Below are positions 1-5,763 of a stretch of 7,397 nucleotides of DNA, piece by piece. The stretch's first letter is position 1. Each line of letters opens with the position of its first letter. Source of the DNA: Nitratireductor sp. (GTDB taxonomy: Bacteria; Pseudomonadota; Alphaproteobacteria; Rhizobiales; Rhizobiaceae); NCBI GenBank assembly GCA_020441735.1, contig JAGRLQ010000230.1, forward strand, positions 1-7,397, written 5' to 3'. The notes beneath the pieces were generated by a model. The model had not been told where the DNA came from. It saw only the letters and a program-made list of their open reading frames with translations, and did not search any database. Made by a program: the position numbers and the translations under genes.

Positions 1-706
1 AGGTCGACAGTTCCATCGGGCAGCGAACGCCTTCGGGCACGTAAACAAACGAACCGTCGGTGAACACCGCTGAATTCAGCGTCGCATAATAGTTGTCGGT
101 GACCGGCACGACGGAGGCGAGATACTTCTTCACCAGATCCGGATGATTGCGGATCGCCTCGGAAATCGAGCAGAAGATCACACCCGCCTTGGCCAGTTCC
201 TCCTTGAAGGTGGTGACGACGGAAACCGAATCGAAGACCGCATCGACGGCAACCCGGCCCGACTTGTAAACATTGTCGCCGCCATCCTCGTCGAGCGTGG
301 AAGCCTCGCCCGGCTTGCGGACACCGGCCAGGATTTCCTGCTCCTTGAGCGGAATGCCGAGCTTTTCATAGGTCGCCAGCAGTTCTGGATCGACCTCGTC
401 GAGTGACTTCGGCCCGTCGCCGAAATTCTTCGGCGCGGCGTAATAGTAGATGTCCTGAAAATCGATTTCCGGATATTCGACGCGCGCCCAGGTCGGCTCC
501 GTCATCTGCTGCCAGCGGCGGAAGGCTTCCAGCCTCCATTCAAGCATCCATTCCGGCTCTTCCTTCCTGGCCGAGATGAAGGCGATGACCTCCTCGCTCA
601 GGCCCTTGGGCGCCTTGTCGGATTCAATATCGGTGGCAAAGCCGTATTTGTATTTGTCAACGTCGAGTTGGGCGACGGCATCCACCGTCTCCTGCACAGC
701 AGGCAT
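1..706 (-). CDS. sufB: SufB, Fe-S cluster assembly scaffold protein (N-terminal 235 residues, cut by left edge)
   Basis: SufB is the core of the cytosolic SufBC2D scaffold on which Fe-S clusters are built before transfer to apo-proteins. The reading frame from the ATG at 706 runs open to the window edge and gives 235 residues, about half of the roughly 490 expected. Diagnostic family segments are visible: KYKYGFATDIESDKAPKGL near residues 18-35, PEWMLEWRLEAF at 51-62, YYYAAPK at 87-93, FCSISEAI at 178-185, and VPEGVRCPMELST at 223-235, which is where the edge cuts. The start is supported by a GGAGAG ribosome binding site about 7 bases upstream. It lies 67 bases downstream of the cysteine desulfurase on the same strand with no convincing terminator between, so the two are probably one operon; sufC, sufD and a second desulfurase would be expected beyond the edge. 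The family call is secure, and only the truncation limits it. Confidence 0.97.
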   Translation of the reverse strand, partial: MPAVQETVDAVAQLDVDKYKYGFATDIESDKAPKGLSEEVIAFISARKEEPEWMLEWRLEAFRRWQQMTEPTWARVEYPEIDFQDIYYYAAPKNFGDGPKSLDEVDPELLATYEKLGIPLKEQEILAGVRKPGEASTLDEDGGDNVYKSGRVAVDAVFDSVSVVTTFKEELAKAGVIFCSISEAIRNHPDLVKKYLASVVPVTDNYYATLNSAVFTDGSFVYVPEGVRCPMELST

Positions 707-724
707 TGGCTCTCTCCATCCTTT

Positions 725-742
725 GCGGGTTCAACTTCCCGC
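725..742 (-). other. Small inverted repeat in the desulfurase-sufB gap
   Basis: GCGGG and CCCGC (725-729 and 738-742) form a 5-bp stem with an 8-base loop in the 67-base gap between the desulfurase stop and the sufB start. There is no T tract, so it does not look like a terminator. It could be a minor mRNA stem between the cistrons or chance in GC-rich DNA. Confidence 0.2.
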
Positions 743-773
743 CAGTTGGTATCACCTGAATCGCATCGCGCGG

Positions 774-1946
774 TCAGGCGGCGATGCGGCTCACTATGTT
801 GCGGAAGGCACCGAGAAATGCCTCGGCATCCCTTCCCGTTGATTGCGGGCCGGCACTGACGCGCAAGGCGCAGGCGGCCAATTCATCATCTGCGCCCATG
901 GCTTCCAGCACATGGGATTTCTTCACCTTTCCCGAGGAACAGGCTGATCCGGAAGAAACGGCGACACCGGCCAGATCAAGCGATATCAGCGCCGTTTCCG
1001 CCCTGATGCCCGGCACGGCAAAACAACTGGTATTGGCGAGCCTGCCGCCTGCCGCGTCGCGGCCGAAAAAGACCGGCTCTCCGGCCTTGTTTCCAGCTTC
1101 CCCGCATATAGTGGTTATACCGGTTTCAATCGAGTCCCTGAGGGCGGCAATTGCGCCCATTTCCCCGGCAGTTTCGGCCGCAACCTCCGCAGCTGCGCCA
1201 AAACCGGCGATTGCGGCAACGTTTTCGGTGCCAGCCCGGTTGAAACTCTCCTGTCCGCCGCCGCGGATGAGCGGAACGGGCGAAATCGTGCCATTGCCGA
1301 GAATCAGCGCACCGGCACCCTGTGGTCCGCCGATCTTGTGGCTTGAAAGCAGAACGAAATGGGCACCGAGTTCAGGCACTGAAAGCGGAACGCGGCCAAG
1401 GGCCTGTACCGCATCCACGACCAGAAACCCGTCATGGGCGTGTACCAGTTCGGCGATCTTTTCCATCGGCTGGATAACGCCGGTCTCGTTGTTGGCAAGC
1501 TGGACGGCAACCATCGGTGAGCCCGCTGCATTGTCGTGGCCTGCCAGGGCATCTTTCAACGCGGCAAGATCGAGCATGCCGGTAGCATCCACCGGCAGGG
1601 TTTCAATCGCCTCGGGCGCAAAGCGGCCACCTGCCAGCACACAGGCATGCTCCGTTGCGCCCACATACAGCCTGGAAACGGGGATTTCGGCACCACCGGC
1701 GCGCAGGACCGGTGACAGCGCATGGGCGGCCGCCTCGCTGGCGCCAGAGTTGAAGATTACCTGGCCGGCGGAGACGCCAACCGCTTCAGCCAACTGGCGG
1801 CGGGCCTTTTCGACGATGGCGCGGGCTGCCCGCCCCTCGGCGTGGACGGAAGAGGCATTGCCGGCCGTTTCAAGCGCTGCAACCATGGCGGCGCGCGCTT
1901 CAACCCCCATGGGGGCGCTGGCATTGTGGTCGAGATAGGCTCTCAC
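774..1946 (-). CDS. Type I (IscS/NifS-like) cysteine desulfurase heading the suf operon
   Basis: This 390-residue PLP enzyme removes sulfur from L-cysteine as an enzyme-bound persulfide, giving alanine and supplying sulfur for Fe-S assembly. Family landmarks are in order: YLDHNASAP at residues 4-12, NSGASEA at 66-72, H100 (PLP-stacking His) in ATEHA, NNETG at 152-156, D178 and Q181 in VDAVQ, the Schiff-base K204 in SSHK, RAGTENV at 237-243, the catalytic C336 in SSGSACSSG, and R362 in LRVS. The SSGSAC loop marks type I; type II SufS has a shorter loop with RxGHHC. The start is a GTG, chosen because the conserved MxxYLDHNA opening begins there; the ribosome site is weak (AGAGG about 10 bases upstream). 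In rhizobial suf operons a type I enzyme of this kind precedes sufBCD and is often called sufS2 or iscS, so no symbol is fixed here. An iron control element lies about 175 bases upstream. Confidence 0.95.
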   Translation of the reverse strand: MRAYLDHNASAPMGVEARAAMVAALETAGNASSVHAEGRAARAIVEKARRQLAEAVGVSAGQVIFNSGASEAAAHALSPVLRAGGAEIPVSRLYVGATEHACVLAGGRFAPEAIETLPVDATGMLDLAALKDALAGHDNAAGSPMVAVQLANNETGVIQPMEKIAELVHAHDGFLVVDAVQALGRVPLSVPELGAHFVLLSSHKIGGPQGAGALILGNGTISPVPLIRGGGQESFNRAGTENVAAIAGFGAAAEVAAETAGEMGAIAALRDSIETGITTICGEAGNKAGEPVFFGRDAAGGRLANTSCFAVPGIRAETALISLDLAGVAVSSGSACSSGKVKKSHVLEAMGADDELAACALRVSAGPQSTGRDAEAFLGAFRNIVSRIAA

Positions 1947-2039
1947 CTGTTTTCTGCCTCTGGTTTCGATCCGGCGCCTGCGAAACTATACTGCCGCTTG
2001 CGTCCTGAAGGGCCAATTTACAGCCTGTGCCGCATTTTT

Positions 2040-2068
2040 CTTGTATTCGGCACCTTCAATTGTCTAAA
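2040..2068 (-). promoter_or_regulatory. Candidate sigma70-type promoter for the suf operon
   Basis: On the minus strand, TTTAGA (2063-2068) and TACAAG (2040-2045) are 17 bases apart, each matching four of six positions of the -35 and -10 consensus. Transcription would start near 2033 and leave a leader of about 87 bases before the desulfurase GTG. The iron control element would then sit near -97. This is a weak match found by eye and other placements closer to the element are possible. Confidence 0.25.
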
Positions 2069-2118
2069 GAAGCGCCCACATGAATTGCCCGCAAACGGGG
2101 GGCGCGTCCAAAGTTCAC

Positions 2119-2141
2119 CCATTTAGAATAGTTCTAAATGG
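2119..2141. promoter_or_regulatory. Iron control element (ICE), probable Irr-binding site
   Basis: The core TTTAGAA-TAG-TTCTAAA at 2122-2138 is a perfect 7-bp inverted repeat around a 3-base spacer, and the symmetry extends to 10-bp arms (2119-2128 and 2132-2141). It closely matches the ICE motif bound by Irr, the Fur-family, haem-responsive iron regulator of Rhizobiales and Rhodobacterales, whose known targets include suf operons. It lies in the divergent region between the desulfurase (start 1946, about 173 bases away) and the hydrolase (start 2233, about 92 bases away), so it could act on either or both. No RirA-type TGA-N9-TCA box was found in the same region. The motif is seen directly; binding and the direction of regulation are inference. 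Confidence 0.8.
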
Positions 2142-2232
2142 TCTTAGACGGCCCGATATCCAAGGTCAAGTATCAAGGACCCGCCTGTGCTGCCGAACCG
2201 GCGCCGCATGGCAGACGCGATCAGGAGTGACG

Positions 2233-2916
2233 ATGCCAGAAGTGATTTTCAATGGCCCGAGTGGCCGGCTGGAGGGCCGCTACCAGCCGTCCGAGGACAA
2301 GACAGCACCGATCGCCATCGTGCTGCATCCCCACCCGCATCCGAAATTCGGCGGCACCATGAACAACAAGATCGTCTACGATCTGTTCTACATGTTCGTG
2401 GAGCGCAATTTCACCACGCTGCGGTTCAACTTCCGGGGGGTCGGGCGCAGCCAGGGTGAATTCGACCACGGTCAGGGCGAGCTTTCCGATGCCGCTGCAG
2501 CACTCGACTGGGTGCAGAGCCTGCATCCCGATTCGCGCGGCTGCTGGGTGGCCGGATTTTCCTTCGGCGCCTGGATCGGCATGCAGTTGCTGATGCGCCG
2601 GCCGGAAATCGAGGGCTTCATTTCCGTGGCACCGCAGGCAAATCTCTACGACTTTTCCTTCCTGGCACCCTGCCCGTCCTCCGGACTGATCATCCATGGC
2701 GACATGGACCGCGTCGCCCCCTCATCGGACGTTCAGGGCCTGGTCGACAAGCTGAAGACGCAGAAGGGCATCAAGATCACCCAGGACATCGTCGAGGGTG
2801 CCAACCACTTCTTCAGCGAGCAGGAAGAAGAACTGATCGAACGCTGCGGCATTTATCTCGACAAGCGCCTTGGCCTGATCGAGGGCGGCGTCGAGGAAAC
2901 GATGCTGCTGCGCTAG
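2233..2916 (+). CDS. Alpha/beta hydrolase, COG2945-like
   Basis: This is a 227-residue cytosolic serine hydrolase of the alpha/beta fold with no signal peptide. The probable triad is visible: S110 in the nucleophile elbow GFSFG (108-112), D159 in HGDMDRVAP, and H192 in GANHFF. HPHPHP at residues 32-37 follows the first core strand and is typical of this subfamily, where it probably helps form the oxyanion hole; FNFRGVGRSQG at 66-75 is the usual loop after strand 4. The substrate is unknown. The start at 2233 is chosen because AGGAG lies 5 bases upstream; an in-frame ATG at 2080 would run the protein through the iron control element and is rejected. It is divergent from the suf operon, next to a probable Irr site, so iron-responsive expression is possible. 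A strong terminator follows 30 bases after its stop. Confidence 0.88.
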   Translation: MPEVIFNGPSGRLEGRYQPSEDKTAPIAIVLHPHPHPKFGGTMNNKIVYDLFYMFVERNFTTLRFNFRGVGRSQGEFDHGQGELSDAAAALDWVQSLHPDSRGCWVAGFSFGAWIGMQLLMRRPEIEGFISVAPQANLYDFSFLAPCPSSGLIIHGDMDRVAPSSDVQGLVDKLKTQKGIKITQDIVEGANHFFSEQEEELIERCGIYLDKRLGLIEGGVEETMLLR

Positions 2917-2946
2917 GCGCTGCAACCCAAAAGCCAATTCGAAATC

Positions 2947-2985
2947 AAAAAGCACCGCTGGCGTGTCCACCAGCGGTGCTTTTTT
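2947..2985. terminator. Bidirectional intrinsic terminator between convergent genes
   Basis: AGCACCGCTGG (2951-2961) and CCAGCGGTGCT (2970-2980) form a perfect 11-bp stem with an 8-base loop. A run of T (2980-2985) follows on the plus strand and a run of A (2947-2951) precedes it, so it serves the plus-strand hydrolase (stop at 2916) and the minus-strand dehydrogenase (stop at 3006) alike. Confidence 0.93.
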
Positions 2986-3005
2986 GTCCGCTCAGAAGGC
3001 TGAGA

Positions 3006-4436
3006 TCAGAGTCCCAGCGCGGTGTAACTGTCGGCAACACGCTGGATGGCGATCATGTAGGCTGCCGTGCGCAGATCGAAATCGGGATCGTCCTGGCGCT
3101 TGGCGTGCCAGGTATCGCGCATGCTGGAATAGGCACCGCGCATGGTGTCGTCGAGGCCCGAGCGCACCAGGGTCAGTTCATCAGCACCCTTGATGTAGCG
3201 TTCCTTGAAGGCTTTCGACAGCTTGTTGCTCGTTGCCCGCTCGATCTCCTCGATCAGCATGCGGTGGCGGGCTTCCTCCTCGCGGCGCTGCATGCGGCCG
3301 AAGCGGATGTGGGAGAGGTTCTTGACCCACTCAAAATAGGAGACCGTAACACCGCCGGCATTGGCATACATGTCGGGAATAATGATCGTGCCCTTCTTGC
3401 GCAGGATTTCGTCTGCGCCTGCCGTTATCGGTCCGTTTGCGGCCTCGATGATCAAGTTGGCGTCGATGCGATCCGCATTGTCGAGATTGATGACGCCTTC
3501 CATCGCCGCCGGGATGAGGATGTCGCACTCAGCCTCGAACAGCGGCTTGGTGTCCTCGACGAATTCGCCGAGTTCGCAATCCTTGAAGGAACCATGGTGG
3601 GTAAACCAGTCCTTGGCTTCCTGCACATTGATGCCCTTGGGATTTACCAGCCCGCCATTGTATTCGAGGATGTGGGTGATCTTTGCATCATCCTCCTCGT
3701 GGAGGAACTTGGCGGCATGATAGCCCACATTACCAAAGCCCTGGACGATGATGCGCTTGCCCTTGAGGTCGCCCCTCAGCCCCGATGCCTTGACGTCGTC
3801 GGGGTAGCGGAAGAAATCGCGCAGCGCATACTGGATACCGCGGCCTGTTGCCTCGGTGCGGCCACGAATGCCGCCTGCATTGAGCGGCTTGCCGGTGACG
3901 CAGGCGCGGGCGTCGATGTCGGTCGTGTTCATGCGCTTGTACTGGTCGGCAATCCACGCCATTTCCCGCTCGCCAGTGCCCATGTCGGGAGCCGGAACAT
4001 TCTGTGACGGGTTGATAAGGTCACGCTTGATCAGTTCGAAGGCAAAGCGGCGGGTAATACGCTCCAGTTCCTCCTCGCTCCAGTCGCGCGGATTGATGCG
4101 CAGCCCCCCCTTGGAGCCACCGAAGGGAACCTCCACCACGGCGCATTTGTAGGTCATCAGCGCGGCAAGCGCCTCAACCTCGTCCTGGTTGACGCTCATC
4201 GCATAGCGGATGCCGCCCTTGACCGGTTCGGCATGTTCGGAGTGTACCGAGCGGTAGCCGGTAAAGGTGTGAAAATCGCCGCGCAGCTTGACGCCGAACC
4301 GCACTGTATAGGTGGAATTGCAGACGCGGATTTTTTCCGCCAGCCCTTCCGAAATGTTCATGTGGCGGACGGCCCTGTTGTACAGGGTGTCCACGCTTTG
4401 GCGGAAACTGGGTTCCTTGCGGTTGTTGGACGACAC
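3006..4436 (-). CDS. Glu/Leu/Phe/Val dehydrogenase, probable glutamate dehydrogenase
   Basis: The enzyme oxidatively deaminates an amino acid, most likely L-glutamate to 2-oxoglutarate and ammonium, or runs the reverse. The 476-residue protein shows the N-terminal substrate domain with KGGIRY (K73, substrate carboxylate), VPFGGSKGG (catalytic K109) and PAPDMGT (D151), then GRTEATGRG at 192-200 opening the Rossmann domain with the GFGNVG dinucleotide loop at 233-238. E258 at the end of the second strand (ILEYNGG) suggests NAD rather than NADP, as inference only. LIPAAMEGVI, AANGPIT and YANAGGVTVSYFEW are typical of the family. The start is a GTG with GGAG about 7 bases upstream. It lies 141 bases downstream of a DgcN-type gene on the same strand, which favours glutamate as substrate. 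Leucine or phenylalanine specificity cannot be excluded from sequence alone, so gdhA is not assigned. Confidence 0.93.
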   Translation of the reverse strand: MSSNNRKEPSFRQSVDTLYNRAVRHMNISEGLAEKIRVCNSTYTVRFGVKLRGDFHTFTGYRSVHSEHAEPVKGGIRYAMSVNQDEVEALAALMTYKCAVVEVPFGGSKGGLRINPRDWSEEELERITRRFAFELIKRDLINPSQNVPAPDMGTGEREMAWIADQYKRMNTTDIDARACVTGKPLNAGGIRGRTEATGRGIQYALRDFFRYPDDVKASGLRGDLKGKRIIVQGFGNVGYHAAKFLHEEDDAKITHILEYNGGLVNPKGINVQEAKDWFTHHGSFKDCELGEFVEDTKPLFEAECDILIPAAMEGVINLDNADRIDANLIIEAANGPITAGADEILRKKGTIIIPDMYANAGGVTVSYFEWVKNLSHIRFGRMQRREEEARHRMLIEEIERATSNKLSKAFKERYIKGADELTLVRSGLDDTMRGAYSSMRDTWHAKRQDDPDFDLRTAAYMIAIQRVADSYTALGL

Positions 4437-4458
4437 GCCGAATCTCCCTCCCTCGGTG

Positions 4459-4485
4459 GTGTGACTAAAAAATAGCCTGTCACAC
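4459..4485. repeat. 7-13-7 inverted repeat in the dehydrogenase leader
   Basis: GTGTGAC (4459-4465) and GTCACAC (4479-4485) are perfect inverted copies around a 13-base AT-rich spacer, starting 22 bases upstream of the GTG start. It would lie just after the transcription start of the proposed promoter, so it could fold as a 5' stem in the mRNA or bind a regulator with half-sites two helical turns apart. It resembles CRP half-sites (TGTGA/TCACA) but the spacing is far too long for CRP. Confidence 0.5.
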
Positions 4486-4496
4486 TACGACGAAAG

Positions 4497-4526
4497 TTTA
4501 AACCGGCTAGTGCACAAATTTGTGAA
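4497..4526 (-). promoter_or_regulatory. Candidate promoter for the dehydrogenase, overlapped by a palindrome
   Basis: On the minus strand, TTCACA (4521-4526, five of six to the -35 consensus) and TTTAAA (4497-4502, four of six) are 18 bases apart, putting the start of transcription near 4489. The perfect 12-bp palindrome CACAAATTTGTG (4513-4524) overlaps the -35, the position expected of a repressor operator. The palindrome is certain; the promoter and the operator role are inference. Confidence 0.4.
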
Positions 4527-4577
4527 TGTCCGGCTGGCGATGCCTAAAGGTAAGGAAAATTCCGTAACCGGCTGTAT

Positions 4578-5579
4578 TCACGCGTTTTCCAGCGCTTCAG
4601 CAAGCCGCGCTGCGCCGTGGCGGAAGGGGTCTACCGTCGGCAGGCCGATGCGGTTTTCGACCGTACGGCAATATTCGAGCGCCTCGTCTTCGCCCATCGC
4701 CGAAGTATTCAGCGACACCCCAACGACCTGGCAGGCCGGGTTGACGATACGGGCAAGCGGAAGCGCCATGTCGCGAACCTGTTCGAGCGACGGCAACTGG
4801 TAGCCCGGCAGGCCGCGCATGTGTGGCCTGCCCGGCTCGTCGCAAAGGATCAGCGCGTCGGGCTGGCCGCCATGGACCAGCGCCATGGTAACGCCCGAAT
4901 AGGACGCATGAAACAGGCTTCCCTGTCCCTCGATCAGGTCCCAGTGACCGGCATCGTTATCCGGCGTGAGATATTCGATCGACCCTGCCATGAAATCGGC
5001 AATCACCGCATCAAGCGGCACACCGTCGCCGGTGATCAGAATACCGGTCTGGCCGGTGGCGCGGAAGGTCGCGTTCATGCCCTTTTCGCGCATCGCCTTT
5101 TCCATGCACAGCGCGGTGTACATCTTGCCGACGGAACAGTCCGTGCCGACCGCAAGGCAGCGCTTGCCGGTGCGTTTGACACCGTTGGCGATCGGATACT
5201 TGACCTCGGGAATGCGCACATCGTGCAGCGCACGACCGGCTGAATTGGCAACCGCAACTAGATCGGCCTCGTCGCGCAGCAGGTTGTGGAGGCCGGAAGC
5301 CAGATCATAGCCCATGTCGAGCGCCTGGTGGAGAACGGCCCTCCAGCTCTGGGAAATGATGCCGCCACGATTGGCAACGCCGATGACAAGCGTGCGTGCA
5401 CCGGCCTCCCAGGCTTCCTCAAGGCTCATGTCGGGCACGCCAACATCGGCCTTGCATCCCTCAAGCCGCAACTGCGCAACCACATTGTCCGGGCGCCAGT
5501 CGCGAATGCCACGGGCAACCTTTGCTGCAAGCTGATCCGGCGCATCGCCGAGAAAGAGAAGATAGGGCGTCTTGATCAT
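4578..5579 (-). CDS. dgcN: DgcN-type DUF1611 protein, probable D-glutamate N-acetyltransferase
   Basis: DgcN, characterised in the marine bacterium Pseudoalteromonas sp. CF6-2, acetylates D-glutamate; the racemase DgcA then gives N-acetyl-L-Glu, which is hydrolysed to L-Glu. The 333-residue protein has the DUF1611 layout: an N-terminal Rossmann-like part (YLLFLGDAPDQLAAK at 6-20, TLVIGVANRGG at 63-73, GLHNLL at 96-101), then a C-terminal part with GTDCSVGKM at 145-153 resembling a P-loop, RATGQTGILITGDGVPLD at 173-190, and EGQGSLFHASYSGVT at 217-231. The start has AAGGTG 5 bases upstream. No dgcA or dgcR regulator lies in the window; the next gene on the strand is a glutamate dehydrogenase-family enzyme, which fits a route from D-Glu through L-Glu to 2-oxoglutarate. 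Membership of DUF1611 is near certain; the exact substrate rests on family similarity and context. Confidence 0.82.
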   Translation of the reverse strand: MIKTPYLLFLGDAPDQLAAKVARGIRDWRPDNVVAQLRLEGCKADVGVPDMSLEEAWEAGARTLVIGVANRGGIISQSWRAVLHQALDMGYDLASGLHNLLRDEADLVAVANSAGRALHDVRIPEVKYPIANGVKRTGKRCLAVGTDCSVGKMYTALCMEKAMREKGMNATFRATGQTGILITGDGVPLDAVIADFMAGSIEYLTPDNDAGHWDLIEGQGSLFHASYSGVTMALVHGGQPDALILCDEPGRPHMRGLPGYQLPSLEQVRDMALPLARIVNPACQVVGVSLNTSAMGEDEALEYCRTVENRIGLPTVDPFRHGAARLAEALENA

Positions 5580-5652
5580 CGGGCACCTTCAGGCATGTCA
5601 AATGGTGGGCTATTCCAAGCCTGTAATAAGCACGGAAATGCCGCGACCGCTA

Positions 5653-5679
5653 CCACCTGCACCTTGCCGGAACAGGTGG
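5653..5679. repeat. 7-13-7 inverted repeat upstream of dgcN
   Basis: CCACCTG (5653-5659) and CAGGTGG (5673-5679) are perfect inverted copies around a 13-base spacer, about 74 bases upstream of the dgcN start. An alternative pairing, CACCT (5660-5664) with AGGTG (5674-5678), shares the right arm. The geometry equals that of the repeat ahead of the dehydrogenase although the sequence differs. It may be an operator or an mRNA stem; it may also be chance. Otherwise the 184-base gap 5580-5763 shows no convincing promoter. Confidence 0.3.
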
Positions 5680-5734
5680 ACGACAACTTACAATGTTCTG
5701 GTACCAGAGGGTTGGGAACGGTGATGCTGCGTAA

Positions 5735-5751
5735 GCGTCCTTTCAGGACGC
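5735..5751 (-). terminator. Hairpin after the DM13 gene, possible weak terminator
   Basis: GCGTCCT (5735-5741) and AGGACGC (5745-5751) pair in a compact stem beginning 13 bases after the DM13 stop codon. On the minus strand it is followed by TTACG, not a T run, so it is at best a weak or factor-dependent terminator. Confidence 0.35.
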
Positions 5752-5763
5752 CTGGCCGCCGTT

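Noticed and set aside
784..1938. 384-codon open frame on the plus strand, antisense to the cysteine desulfurase
   Set aside because: It exactly shadows a gene with intact catalytic motifs, has no recognisable domain, is rich in Ala/Ser/Pro, and is the usual result of GC-rich codon use on the opposite strand.
2080..2232. In-frame N-terminal extension of the hydrolase from an ATG at 2080
   Set aside because: It would translate through the iron control element, has no ribosome site, and adds residues with no family similarity, while the ATG at 2233 has AGGAG at proper distance.
2976..4007. 343-codon open frame on the plus strand, antisense to the glutamate dehydrogenase
   Set aside because: It begins inside the intrinsic terminator stem and mirrors the dehydrogenase; the composition is typical of an antisense shadow and no motif is recognisable.
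4459..4485. CRP/FNR-type site ahead of the dehydrogenase
   Set aside because: The TGTGA and TCACA half-sites are 15 bases apart rather than the 6 needed by CRP, so it is listed only as an inverted repeat.
4563..4577. Terminator between dgcN and the dehydrogenase
   Set aside because: The only stem after the dgcN stop is about 3 bp (CCG-gtta-CGG) before AATTTT, too weak to call; readthrough into the dehydrogenase is possible.
5698..5707. CTGGTACCAG 10-bp palindrome
   Set aside because: Short and isolated, with no promoter element next to it; expected by chance.
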